This document shows positions 44,699 through 56,765 of a stretch of DNA of 64,000 nucleotides, piece after piece. Location: positions 28,734,118-28,798,117 of the forward strand of contig OX463780.1 of the NCBI GenBank assembly GCA_949825025.1, in the 5' to 3' direction. Within the stretch, counting starts at the first letter, position 1; each line of letters starts with the position of its first letter. The position numbers and the translations under genes were made by a program. Under the pieces are notes generated by a model. The model searched no databases. It saw only the letters and a program-made list of their open reading frames with translations, and was not told where the DNA came from. Source of the DNA: Siphlonurus alternatus. Lineage: Eukaryota > Arthropoda > Insecta > Ephemeroptera > Siphlonuridae.

Positions 44699-45576
44699 GT
44701 GCTATTGTTTCAGCTAGAAATAATATAGAACTTGTCCAAAAAGCTAACAATGCAGTTAAAGAATTAGAAAATTACTGTATTCAAAATAAACTAATACTAA
44801 ACCCTAAAAAGACTAATTATATTCAATTTCATACTCAAAGAGACATACCTGACCAGAATCCTTTAGTAAAATTATCTGATGCTAACATACAGTCCACCTC
44901 TCAAACAAAATTTTTAGGTTTATATATAGATGAAACATTAAGTTGGAATGATCAAATGGATAATTTAAGGAAAAAAATAAACAGGGCAAATTTTGCATTA
45001 TATTCATTAAAAAATTTAGTGTCAGATAAGACCTTGTTGACAGTATATTTTGCATTTACATATTCTTTTCTTTCACTTAACTGTATTTTCTGGGGTAGCG
45101 ATTACTCCAATATAAATAAAATGTTTATACTACAGAAAAGATCAGTTAGGATAATTAAAAATTTAAAACCACGTGAATCTTGTAGATCACATTTTGCTGA
45201 TTTGGGTATTATGACAATGCCCTCCATATATATTTTTAGTTTAATAATGTTTAGAAGGAAAAATATGGAACAATATACAGAAAATAAGGATATACATACA
45301 TATAACACACGTAATAGAAATAAAGCAGTTGTACAATTTCATTCATCCACTAATTTTGAAAAAAGTCCATATTACCAAACATCAAAATTTTATGATTTTC
45401 TTCCTGACTTAATGCGAAATATAAAAAATAATACATTATTTAAAAATATATTAAAAATAGTGTTAATTTGTAAAGAATATTATGATGTAAAAGAATATTT
45501 TCACTCTGATTATAAAATATCATGTACAGATATGCTCAAATTTGTTTCAAGAAAAAATATTGAACAGTATTCATAA
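44680..45576 (+). pseudogene. LINE ORF2 fragment: reverse transcriptase thumb and C-terminal region
   Basis: This continues the reverse transcriptase in another frame, overlapping the previous fragment by 19 nt. Motifs typical of this LINE group are LNPKKTNYIQF, TKFLGLYIDETLSW, LQKRSVRIIKNLKPRESCR and HTYNTRNRN near the end. It is 298 codons from an in-frame ATG to TAA, uninterrupted. The frame change at the catalytic motif is the main lesion between the two halves. Confidence 0.9.
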
Positions 45577-45790
45577 CAATGTACAAGAAAATATTAATAA
45601 TAACAATGTAACAGTGTCAATCATGTGGTTCAAATTGTAATTAAAAATATTATAATATAATGTAAATACCTGGATATGACAAACTTCATTGTGCTTTGAA
45701 TTATTGTTAGTATATATAAGTCTTGACAAGATCTATGTTTGTATTGTGATTTAATCACTGTATACTGCCTAATGATCAAATAAATATTTC

Positions 45791-48700
45791 TAATTAATTT
45801 CTAATTTCAAATACAAAACGTATATAGTACAAACGTAGCACTAAAAAGTATGCCAAACATCTCTATTAAAAATATTTATTAATTTTTTGTGATAAAAACA
45901 TAAAAACATCAAAATTTTTAAAGTATCAATGTTAATTATTAGTACATTAAAATTACATGCATATGTAATTAATTAACATGTTCATGCATGTTTGTGTCAG
46001 ACCAAGGGTTTTCTCTGAGCCATTTGCACTCACATGTTTGTCCTACAGGGATGACTCTCCAACCCCGTACAGACTTAGAGTGTCTCTGCAGAGTGCACCC
46101 CTAGGCGCTCTGCTACCCTCTGTATTTAATACAGGAGGCATCTAAATATCAACGTATATTCATTTTGATCGAAAAAAATGTTTTATTCATGATATATATA
46201 GTTAATATTATAATTGAAATTTCATTTTTAATAATAAAATGTCATATTTATAAAATATAATATGCTTTTAAGTATAACATTGATTTGGAAAGTTAAGATG
46301 CCCATTTCTTTAAAATTGTCTTTTTGTTTACAAAAAATCATTTATAAAATAATAATATTTAAAACAAAAATGTTTGAAATTGATTTGAACCTTATTAACT
46401 AAATAATACATTAAAGTTAGTTTTCACATTTTTAAAAAAGGTGAAATTATATAATATGACAACCGAGATCATATTTACTATATACAGTATAGTAATTTTG
46501 CTGTCGGTTATCATATTATTTATTATTGTAAAGCAAATTATAGAAAAAATTATCTAGAGTTCATCAGTGAAATAAAGATTTTTGCTTTCATATTATTAAG
46601 ATTCCATTGGTAGGACAATAATAATAATTCCCTTTAACAAAAAGAGCTGCAATTTTACTGAGTGTGTATATCGCCCTGTCATCAGTAGCCTCATTGTACT
46701 TCTCGAGGCAGCTCTGGACTGTTACTCTTAGGGCTGAAGTTAGTCAAACTGAGTCTTAAAAAACTTGAACTTTTTTCCAAGATTACAAGTATCTCTCCCA
46801 GAACTATAAATAAGCATCTCTTTTTCTATTGTATCACTGCAGCTGCATCAAAATTTCAGGGTGGGGTAAAGTTCAAACTGTCCCGATGTGTATGTTATAC
46901 AACATATACTTTCATGTGAATATCCTAATGAAAGTGGTCCTCCCCCTCCCCCCCCCCCACAGAAGTATATATACAAAAATCCATACAATATATAATATTT
47001 ATTTACAGACAAGATGAAGCAAAACTAAAAAGAAAACATGTGATCTCCTTGTGCAGAAAGATGCTTTTGAAGAAATCACCTTATTTATTATTGAGAGTGG
47101 TAAACTTTGATGCGACAATCACAGAGATGAGATCGAATATCTAACATACAACATAAAACTTCTTTTTTTTTTCTTACTTTGTATCACGACAAACTCTAAA
47201 AGGAAAGTGTATTGCAAAAGTTTTTCTTTGTAACACAATACTACTGAAAATAGGAAACTCAAATTACTCGTCAAAGCTGAAAAAGTCTTAGGAGAGTATG
47301 TGTGCATTGTAGGTTATATACAAGTAATAGTACTACTATCATTAATTGTCAGATGAATAAATGCATGAGTGAGTGAGTATTTATCTCATTTCATGCTTCA
47401 CTGACCAGTCATTACATCAAGGTACATACAATGTGTGCCTGCATTTTAATCCATCTATGATGGTAGTTAGTTATAAGGACTGCACTTCTCGGGAAATTAT
47501 ATATATATAAAAAATGCTATATGTAGTATTAAAGTATAAAATTATTTAGGTCAATGGACGGATAATAATATTGCTGTTGTATATTGCTGTTGTAGTGGTA
47601 GCATATTAAATCTTCACGTAGTCAAGTATATTATGAGAGAGAGAGAGAAAGAGGCTCAGTTTATTATCAGAGACCTTATAGTTCATTTGAAACCTCGTGT
47701 GCGGTTTTCATTATAAATCTAGTGGTCAGCATAAAGGATTAGTTTTAGTTTAAAGATGGCCAACTTAACCACAAAACTTACTGATAAAATTAACTAAAAT
47801 AATTTAATGTAGAGAATTGCCTAAAATTAAACTCAATTTATCTCTATTGAAAATTAAGCAATGATGTAATAAATTAACTTTCACTGTATTATAAAGTATT
47901 TGTAATTTTGAGGATTACTTACTGTTGATTAAATCCCATGATAATATATTATAATATTATGGAGTACTGACTTTCATACCAGTTGGCTAAAAATGGTAAT
48001 TACTTTTACTATGCAACTTATGCAACTATAATATATTTTTAAATAATGTGATGCAAATTTTCATATTATAATTCATGCATTATAAAGAATAATAGAAAAG
48101 CCTGAAGCCTGTAATAATAATTCATTTTTTTCCCTTATCTCTGTAGAGTGCAAAAATTTCAACTCGATTATGCATTATAATTCATATTATATTTTAATGT
48201 TTTAAATTACTAAAATTAGAATGAAATACAAAATTATAAATTATTAAATTTGCATCAATGATCATGCAGTATTATTTTTAATTCTATTTTATTTTTTATA
48301 CTTCATAATTTAATATTTTTTTTTTACCATATTTTTTTCTGGATTTTTTTAATGAAGTTTCTGTCGTGATTTCTTCACGCTCGTTCGAACATTTTGATTT
48401 AGATTGAGTGCAATTTTTTTTCTACTTCTATATACTTTTACCAATGGGATTTGATTTCCATTTATAATGCTTGCCACAATCCGATAAACTTTTAGCTCGG
48501 TATAAGGTTTCTGCATTTGCATCAACTAGAAACTTGGCTTACATCAGTGTCGAGCTCGATGTAATTCCGTGCATGCATACCGGCATCCCCGACTGCACTT
48601 GCCGATAACCCCGTTTCCTCTCTTCCCGCTATGTACCCTCGATACAAAGTTACCACAGTTCAGTCCATTCATTTGATTGCTGCTTGCTTGCAGAGTTTCC

Positions 48701-49169
48701 TATAAATCTATATAAATTTATTGAAGCGTACTATACTTCACCATTAATGCATAGCATTCAGACTCTCTACTTTAAATGCCTTTGAGGTATTTTTATTACT
48801 TAAAACACTGTTGAATATCCTAAAAGATGACTGTTTTTTTATGCATGATAATGTATTTTTAGGTATATTTTTTTAAATATAAAACATAAAAGCTATTTAA
48901 ATTCTTTTTGTACATACACACTACATTCTTCTTGCAGTAAAAATAAAAACAAAATATATTTTAAAAAATGTGAAAAATAATGTTTTTGATCGGGTGCCAC
49001 GTAACAAAATTTATTTTCTAAAATAATATTATATTTTATTTATTAAGTTATGTAGTATATACATATATAGTAACATCAAATTTATAAAAAAAAATACTTA
49101 CTATACATGCATATAATAACATTATCATTTTTTAACTTTTTTAACTTATATGGAGAGCCTGTCTAGAAC
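45791..49169. other. Intergenic stretch
   Basis: AT-rich with GC-richer patches at 46010-46140 and 48540-48660. A C-rich run is at 46940-46960. No supported gene. Confidence 0.4.
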
Positions 49170-49465
49170 TGTTTTATTGCATATTGGATACATCACCTCA
49201 ATTCTCAATTTATGTATCGCCAAATTTTTTCAGATTTTTTGAACTCTCTATCAACCTTAAAATTTAAAATCATGCTACAAAATTCTGTGACGTAAAGTCA
49301 TGTTTAACAAGCAATCATAGGGGAAGACGTTGCATGAATATGACGTAAAGGAGTCTTTCACCTCTGTTTAACGGTGTTAGAGGATTTAAAAACAATTTAA
49401 AGTAATTGGCAATCGTGGTCCTTTAATCAAATTCGCAATAAAAAAAATCTCGCAGTTTGTCCATT
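49170..49465. mobile_element. Diverged foldback element, copy D
   Basis: It has TTTTTTCAGATTTTTTGAAC on the left, a GTGACGTAAAGTCATG centre, and ends with GTTTGTCCATT, like the end of copy C. Arm pairing is patchy. It shares the AATCRTGCTRCARAA block with the element at 54411. Confidence 0.5.
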
Positions 49466-49722
49466 GGTGAACGTGTATTGCTACGCCTAGCGAATTTTAG
49501 CTCTGCTCTGTTTATGAAAACAATGCCATGCAATCTACATATGGAGCTGTGATGAAGCTATAAACTAGTTTTTAAATGTATACTCATAACGTATACACTT
49601 TTTTCATTCAATCTCCTTATTTTCTTGATTGATCGAGTGCAAAGTATACTACTAGCACTAAAATCGCCTGTATTATGCAACCTTCTTGTTTGTTTGTTTT
49701 TTTAAAGATATTTCTTAGCTAA

Positions 49723-49868
49723 AGCCGGTATTACACGATACAATTTTTCTAATTATTGCATACAATTTTTCCTTACAAGAAAACATAAACTCCGTACAAA
49801 CAAATGGAGTTCAAGTTTTCTTGTAAGGTAAAATTGTATGCAAAATTGTATCGTGTAATATACAGGCT
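49723..49868. mobile_element. TAA-flanked hairpin MITE, copy 2
   Basis: AGCCGGTATTACACGATACA on the left and ATCGTGTAATATACAGGCT on the right, with TAA on both sides. It is 146 bp long; the middle is CAAATGGAGTTC, and arms contain CCTTACAAGAAAAC / GTTTTCTTGTAAGG-type pairing. Confidence 0.8.
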
Positions 49869-49959
49869 TAACATTTCTGCAACTTCACTCTATATGGCCG
49901 CATTCTGTGTGTAAATTATCATTAATTAAATAATTTAATAAAGTCCAAGATCATCAGCA

Positions 49960-50165
49960 TTTATATGACGTCACGATCAAGTGCAGTTGAAGTAAGTGTA
50001 CAAGAAGTCTCCAGGGAAGCGGTTGCAACGTGGTGGTTTAATAACTCGCCGCCTCCTCCCGTGTTATTTATCTGCTTGCTCCCCGCCCTGTTAACTGCGG
50101 TCCTAAACAAGAAGGAGGAGCCGCCGCCGCGAGGATCTCTCTTCCTCCAGCAGAATTAAGATATT
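49960..50165. other. GC-rich island
   Basis: It starts with TGACGTCA (49976). A short open frame runs from ATG at 49977-ish to a GTAAGT donor (about nine codons), and the frame stays open beyond. No domain recognised. Confidence 0.3.
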
Positions 50166-50614
50166 TCAACCTCGGTAAATTTTCAACTTGTTTCCCTAAA
50201 ACCTTTGCTGTCAGGAGCTTAGCATCAAATTTACATACCAAGTTAGTGTGGTATAATAACAATAAGAAAATCAACTAAGAAAGATATAAACAAGCTTTTT
50301 AATTTTTAATTAAATTTTAAAATACAACAAATAAAACAAGTAAATAATAATTTCTCTCTAATATATAAAACAGTGAGCCGTTTTAGTATGCGATACATTT
50401 ACATCTTATTTATTTCTGCAAGGACTTTAGATGTAATGCAATAATTACACAACTTTTTTTCGAGTATTTGCCGTGTAAACTTTTTTTTTTTTATTATTAT
50501 TTCATGTATATTTTAAGGTGTATGAAATTGACAAGAAGAAAAATGCTTTAAAAAAAGCTCATGTTTTGTCAGAAATAATAAAAAAAAAAAAGTTATGGTG
50601 CTTGTAAAGTTTTT

Positions 50615-50820
50615 CAGTGTGAGCTACGATATTGGGCGAGGTATTGTCGTAATATTCGCAAGCCAAGATGATGCACGCTGCGTCACAAATTGCCGCGTGT
50701 TTACGGGGCGATATTTAATAGAGCGGCTTCGTTCACGTGGCTCCGAGGGTTTATGTCCCTGCTTTATTGCTACTTCTTTCTTCGGTTCTCCAATTCATGA
50801 GTCTTCCTACTGACGTCACT
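50615..50820. other. GC-rich island
   Basis: An open frame (50595-50813) without a recognised domain. The core GTGTTTACGGGGCGATATTT and a terminal TGACGTCA (50811) could be regulatory. Confidence 0.3.
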
Positions 50821-50947
50821 ATTTCTAATTTGTTACAGCTGGAAAATGTACTAACATCATCTTGAATGTATTGACAGAGAACATAATAATGAAACTGTCT
50901 CCGTAGTTTTTGTAAGAAGTATTTTTACACTGAAACATTTACTTGAC

Positions 50948-51200
50948 AATGGACAACCGGCATGAGTATTTTTTTATTTCAAGTATCAAATTTAGGGCTT
51001 CGAGTTATGTATAATTTTATTTTTATATATTTTTAAACCTCTAACAACTTTCATGGTACTACAAAACGTTGTGACTTGTGACGTCCAAAATACAGAAAAT
51101 TTTAACACGCAAGCATAAGGAAATTCATTGCAAGACTATTACATAACATTTGCAGCAACTCCCACCTCAATTTTGAAGTTGTTCGCGGTATTTTGCCCAA
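50948..51200. mobile_element. Diverged foldback element, copy E
   Basis: It starts AATGGACAACCGGCATGAG like copy C and contains TTTAAACCTCTAACAA, a TACTACAAAACG block and GTGACGTC. The right arm is poorly preserved. Confidence 0.4.
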
Positions 51201-51266
51201 TTGAATACAATTTGAGTCATTTGAGTATTTGAAATAATTTGAATCACTATGTGTTCATCAGTTCAT

Positions 51267-51269
<3 letters not shown>

Positions 51270-51332
<63 letters not shown>
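51270..51332. repeat. (TA)n microsatellite
   Basis: A TA tract of about 63 bp. Confidence 0.96.
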
Positions 51333-51334
<2 letters not shown>

Positions 51335-51673
51335 CATAAACAACGCAATCAATCTATGGGAGTGAAAACAAGCCGCCATGTTGGTGGAATTGTACGCAAT
51401 TCTATTATTAAAAAATATAATAAATTGTTTAGCATAAAAATAAAAAATTGCAAGTGAAAATAGTGGTTACTTTAAATTTGCATTTTTATTTTTATTTGTT
51501 TTTGTTTATTAAATCCGAAACAGTATACAGTAGATATTACATTTGGATACATGATTTATTATTACATCTCCAACCTATAACATACCCTCTACCCTCAGAA
51601 TGTTGAATTTTCTATATTTTTTGTTTAGTGTTTTGTCCTATACTAATTCTTGCCTGTCGTTCCACCAACTAGG

Positions 51674-51823
51674 ATGCCGTCCAACTCGGAATCTGACGTC
51701 ACACGCAAGTGGGTCTCCTTTTTTCTGCACGTAACTGTACTCGTATACCTCAGCATACCGTGGCCGTGGTTAGCACGACAGGAGACGGAGTATCTCGACG
51801 TCAACGCAAACTTCAGCTGCTAA
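51674..51823 (+). CDS. Possible small ORF with signal-anchor
   Basis: Starting at ATG 51674, 49 codons end at TAA 51821. A hydrophilic start (MPSNSESDVTRKW) is followed by a hydrophobic segment (VSFFLHVTVLVYLSIPWPWL), then RQETEYLDVNANFSC with one N-F-S sequon. It is GC-richer than its surroundings. TGACGTCA lies inside the frame (51694). CTAG just before the ATG could be an acceptor. No family is recognised, and it may be a chance ORF in a GC-rich regulatory island. Confidence 0.22.
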   Translation: MPSNSESDVTRKWVSFFLHVTVLVYLSIPWPWLARQETEYLDVNANFSC

Positions 51824-52717
51824 TCCCCCCCTGCCTCCCGAATCTCCCTCAAAGAAGAAAGTGTTTCTTATTTAATTAAGAGTCGTTTAGAGCAAACTTT
51901 TCATGCAGAAACAAGAAAAATCCTTATATAGTAGCTAACAAAATATTCAATAAACTTTTTTATTTTTAGAAAGAAATTTAAGTGAAATTTGAAGGTAATA
52001 AAATTTTACCCTTTTATATAATTTATATACAACACTCTGTCATTAATATATATACAGTATATATAACTATATATTTATATAATATATATTCTTAATAATA
52101 CATAACTTTAATTATATATATTTTAAGTTATAATTTTGTAGCTCAATAAAAGCTTAAATAACGTTTCTTGATTTTGAAATTAAAGTTAATAATAATAATA
52201 ATGAAAAGACATGAAAGATGAATAATAATAAAATTCATTGAGTGTTACACGTAAATTAGAGTTAAGTCTGTTAAATTACAACAATAACTATGGAGTGTTA
52301 TTGCTGTAATTTTAATGATGTCGTAATTACAGATATCAAGCTGTGTTTAGTATACTTCTATAGAGTGTAGTAAAACGAATGAGGGGTCGGGATCTTTTCT
52401 TACTTTATGTCTCTTTCACAAAACGTATAATGTATAATAAGTCCTTATGTCTTAACTTCTATTTAATATGTTACGAAGGTAATCAATTTCAAAGATACTT
52501 TACAGCTTCCTTACAATTTAATTATCTACATTATTAGCTTTTCAAATGTTATATTCATATAAAACAGTTTCACTAAAATTATATATTTTTTATTGTTTTG
52601 TATTTATATATATTAACTTAAGTATTTACTAAGTTCTTTAAGCTACAAAATATAGAGACTGTATTTTCCGATTCCTTTTTTAAATAATATATAGAATGTA
52701 AAATGTTTACAAGTTTC
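51824..52717. other. AT-rich stretch, nothing recognised
   Basis: No open frame, repeat structure or motif of note beyond short TA runs. Confidence 0.45.
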
Positions 52718-52720
52718 TAA

Positions 52721-52866
52721 AGCCGGTATTACACGATACAATTTTTCTAACTATATTGCATACAATTTTTCCTTAAAAGAAAACTTCAGCTCCATTTGTT
52801 TGTGTGGAGATGAAATTTTCTTGCAAGAAAAAATGGTATACAAAATTGTATGGTGTAATACAGGCT
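52721..52866. mobile_element. TAA-flanked hairpin MITE, copy 3
   Basis: AGCCGGTATTACACGATACA on the left and GTATGGTGTAATACAGGCT on the right, with TAA on both sides. It is 146 bp, the same length as copy 2. Confidence 0.8.
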
Positions 52867-53057
52867 TAAGAATTATAGATTGATGAATAATTAATATTTA
52901 ATTTCATTAATAATTCTCTTACATAAATTTTTAAAAAATATACATTTTATTGCTATTAGTATGGTATTGACAAAGAAAATATGAAATAAATTTCCTCATT
53001 TCAAACGTAAATTTTACAAATAGTAATTTTATTTTCATCTCTGAGACAGTGTGGGAC

Positions 53058-53095
53058 ATCATATAAAAATATGAATAAACAATAAACAATTGAAT

Positions 53096-53183
<88 letters not shown>

Positions 53184-53221
53184 ATTCAATTGTTTATTGT
53201 TTATTCATATTTTTATATGAT
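53058..53221. repeat. Perfect 164-bp palindrome around (TA)n
   Basis: Arms of about 41 bp (starting ATCATATAAAAATATGAATA) are exact reverse complements around a TA tract of about 82 bp (53099-53180). Both strands therefore give the same short translation. Confidence 0.9.
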
Positions 53222-53463
53222 ATATATATGATTATATATATATATATGATTATATATATATATATAATATCGATTGCTATTAGATTAATTTATTTTGTTA
53301 TTAATTTTGCAAATTGTTTTTATTCATCATAATTTGCAGAATAAACCAATAGGATTCTAGGATTCAAAGTGTAGCATAAGGCTCACATTTGCATCAAAAC
53401 CTCGTGGCGCTTAGGGCACTTCTATTCTGAGGCGACAATATGTAATAATGCTTAACCCTAGCA

Positions 53464-54410
53464 TTACCAAGATGGAGAGGAGAGAGTTGAAGCACAACTT
53501 TTAAAGCGGGAAAAAGAGTGGAAAAGGCTACTGCAAAAAAATTTGAACAAATTGGTAATCCTTAATAAAGCATCCAAGCAACATATCAAAAAGAAGATTT
53601 TAGCATTATCGGGAAAACAAGTGGGTCTTTTGACTCCTTCTTTTTCTTTTGGTAAGGTGTAAGACAAAAATATCTTAATATGTCAGGGTTAATTTACAGT
53701 ATTATTTTCGTCCATAAAAAAACTATTTTAAATACTGTATTATGTCATGTATATATGCTATAATATATAAATATATATGCTATAATATTATAATATTTTA
53801 AACACTTCTCTGATTATATTTCAACTGGTAGAAAAAAGCATGAAAGAATTTTTTTTATCTAGAATAATGTAGAAAATTAAGAACCTAATACGTTTGTAAC
53901 GTGGCATTTTCACCTGCTTATAGCGTCGTTATACGTGCATTAGCCCAGTTTACATCTCAATTACGTTCCACCCTATCCCATGTGTAAACTCTGTACTTGC
54001 CTTAACGTACACCCATCAACAGAAATTTCACAACAATTCATAAATTATTTCTCAATCTTCAACGTAACGCACATGAAAACTTAATAGCGAGTGTCAATTG
54101 TTTCTTGCACTTAAAGTTTAAAATTTTTGTTGCCAATCCGTTCCACAGGCGATATAAACAAAATTACAATTTTTGTTGTCATTTTTGCGTGTGAGTTTAC
54201 TTCTATGCACTCTTGGCCTCGTAATGAAATGATCCCAGAACGCCGCTTATACTAGCGCGTCACGGACAAGTTAAGCCAGCAATTTTAACTAGGATTTTAT
54301 TTTTACCTACCTTCCGAGTAATGTACTCAAGAAATTTACTGTAAATGTTATTAAAAAAAATATGTTACTGTTTTATGTTTAAAAAAAGTTTAGGTTAAAA
54401 AATATGAAAT
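53464..54410. other. Intergenic stretch
   Basis: No gene supported. A minus-strand ORF at 53464-53667 has no recognised domain. Confidence 0.4.
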
Positions 54411-54660
54411 AATGGACGATCTGCGTGGAATTTGTTATTGCATGTTTGAATAAAGGACATCAAATTATGAATATTTGTTAATTTATTTCAGATTTTTTAA
54501 CGCCCTTTAAAATCGTGCTGCAGAACGGTGACGTCATAGTCATGCAACGCATTTCTCTATCATGTTTGTATGTTAAATATTTGGATGAATATGACATCAC
54601 AGTGTTTTGCATCATTATTTTGAGGGTTCAAATTATTAAAAACCATCTGAAAAATATTGA
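54411..54660. mobile_element. Diverged foldback element, copy F
   Basis: It starts AATGGACGAT and has TTTCAGATTTTTTAACGCCC, TGACGTCA (54529) followed by TAGTCATGCA, and a degenerate right arm (TATGACATCACAGTG, CATCTGAAAAATATTG). Confidence 0.5.
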
Positions 54661-54670
54661 AAATACATAA

Positions 54671-55353
54671 CTTAAAGTAAAGTGTCTACTACAAAAGAGA
54701 CAAAAAAAAAAAAAAGAGAGTTAGTATTTTTTAAAAATAGTTCCAGTTTTCCTACATATGGAACCGAAATCCAAAAGATTCCATCTCACATAGGTTCTCC
54801 AGAAAAAAATTCCAAAGTCAGAGAGAACGCGTCATTTAACATGGGGCCTTACCTGAAAAAACAACCTCGAATATCTTGAAAAAATGCACCATTATAGGTG
54901 GTATGAAAAAAATATAGCCATGTTCTATGGATCGAGCTTTAACCAAAAGTTGTTTAAAAAACATACGTTCTTGAATCCGTTTTCCCGTCATAAAATCAAG
55001 AAAAACTCTTATGGGAATTAACATGGGAAATTTTCTTGATTTTTTTTTTTACGGAAAAATGGATTCGAGTGATTTTTTTTATTCGTTTTTCTGTTAAAGC
55101 TCGGGTCATAGAACATCATCATATTTTTTTCCTAATGGAGTATTTTTTCGAGATATTCGAGGTTCATTTTTTAGGTAAGACCCCATGTTAAGCGACGCGT
55201 TCACTCTGACTTAGGATTTTTTTTTCTGGAGAACCTATGTGAGATGGAATTTTTTGGATTTCGGTTCCATGTGTAGGAGCACTGGAGCTATTTTAAAAAA
55301 TACTAACTCAGTTTTCATTTTTTGACATCAGCTGATAGACACTCTACTTTAAG
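54671..55353. mobile_element. 683-bp foldback palindrome
   Basis: The outer ends CTTAAAGTAAAGTGTCTA / TAGACACTCTACTTTAAG pair, and the arms pair over most of their length, for example ATAGGTTCTCCAGAAAAAAA and its complement near 55230. The fold centre is near 55012, at AAATCAAGAAAAACTC / AATTTTCTTGATT. Minus- and plus-strand ORFs (54682, 54836) are by-products. It adjoins copy F directly. Confidence 0.75.
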
Positions 55354-56579
55354 GTCATCTATTGAAATATATGTAATAAAAATATCATGCAGCTTGTCAA
55401 TTCCATTCCATCTACAGATATTAAATCAGTTTAAATTTATAATAATGATGGGAAAAAATTACATAAAAATTATACGTAAAAATATTTTATTTCGCTGCTT
55501 ACTTTCTATATAGTAATATTGCAAAAAGACGCTGATACCATCAACACTTATTTACTTGCAACTCATGTCTGTTATGCTTATCCTTGTATTGAGTCTGACA
55601 TTTTCTCTCTAAAAGACATAATATATATAGAGAGAGGTAAAAGCTCTGACTGAATATTGAAAAGATTGAAATGTTAATAGAACTAGGATATCACAAAAAG
55701 GAAGGAAAAATTGAAATAACTTTTTCGTTTGTGATATCTGCGAACTCACTGCTTTGAAGTTGCAATTTCCTCGGTGTTCTGCAGATATTATCTCTTCTCC
55801 GAATGCTTGCCGCGGCTGGTGGGCTACACAGGGTGTTCACACCATGCTCTGTATGCACGCCGCGTGTTCGTATTGCATGCAGTCCACCAGTAAGAAGAAG
55901 TGTACTGCTGTATATTGAATAAACTTGCTATTTTCACTTTCCGGCTTTATATACATTGTGGACAGCTGGTATTAAATATATTATATTGATTTTTTTTTTA
56001 CTACCAGATCGATCAACACTTTGAACAGAAATTTATTTGGTTTAAAAATTTTTTATTAAAAATTTAATGCTTGGAATTTCTATTATTCACTAGTAATCCT
56101 TGCATGTAACATCAGAGCTATGACGGGGGTATATATGACCAAAATGTGTCCATTGCCCCAAAATACAAACCAATCAATCAATCAGAGCTATGACGGCTCA
56201 TGGCTTCCATGTTGTGAAGCTACAGTCATATTTCAGCGTAAGACGAAATAATATAATAATAATTACCTAATTGACAATATTTAAAAAAGAAATTAAAATT
56301 TCTGGGATGAGCAAAAGTTTGCAAATTTTATTCTAAAAATGTTGGCCTTAATTTTTTTTATTCTATATAATTGATTTCTTTTTATTTTTTGGCCTCTCTG
56401 CAGGAATACCCTGTTCCCAACTCTGTACCAACCACCAAACCTGTAAAACAAACAGGCTGCTTGTTTTGCTCACATAAGCATCTTATTTTATTACAATGTT
56501 AGCTTACTACAGCATATTCTGCTATTGGTGTAAGCATTCAAACTTAACAACAGTATTAACAACAGTTGGAAGGATTGAT
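55354..56579. other. Intergenic stretch with a small GC island
   Basis: A GC-richer patch at 55790-55915 holds a 39-codon frame with no recognised domain. No gene supported. Confidence 0.4.
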
Positions 56580-56765
56580 AGGAAAGGAGGCGGCTGTGGC
56601 CTTGTGTTAGGAACTGCCCCGGCATTTGCCTGGGAGTGACGATGGGAAACCACAGAAAACCATCATCGAGGCAGACGATACCAAAGGGAACGACCTTCAG
56701 CACCTCCCGAATACAGGCAGTATAGTGGAAGAACATACATGCCATCTCTCGGGAACTTACCAGAA
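56580..56765. repeat. Interspersed block resembling an insect dispersed repeat
   Basis: The run GATGGGAAACCACAGAAAAC, preceded by GGCATTTGCCTGGGAGTGA and followed by CACCTCCCGAATACAGGCA, resembles from memory a block scattered in many hemimetabolous insect genomes, where it usually has GGAAACCACGGAAAACCATC. The GC-rich minus-strand ORF over it (56491-56745) is then a by-product. Confidence 0.5.

Larger units (their letters stand above)
43570..45790 (+). mobile_element. 5'-truncated non-LTR (LINE) retrotransposon relic
   Basis: It spans a linker region, a reverse transcriptase and a C-terminal region of a LINE ORF2-type protein, then an AT-rich tail with AATAAATA near 45780. The endonuclease half is missing. 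The layout and motifs resemble the Jockey/CR1 group, but the clade is not certain. Damage includes an in-frame TAA at 43909-43911 and frameshifts near 43675, 44000 and 44690. Its codons are very AT-rich, like the host background. Confidence 0.9.

Noticed and set aside
46829..47017. A GWG-type motif (CIKISGWGKV) like the one in trypsin-type serine proteases, after a CAG
   Set aside because: The sequence after the motif turns AT-rich and lacks the expected cysteine spacing and neighbouring histidine, aspartate and serine motifs, so it is most likely chance.
53001..53332. Tyr-Ile repeat ORFs on both strands, also at 51239-51457
   Set aside because: They are products of (TA)n tracts.
54682..55024. 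ORFs of about 62-65 codons in the 683-bp palindrome
   Set aside because: They mirror each other on opposite strands because of the palindrome and have no domain.
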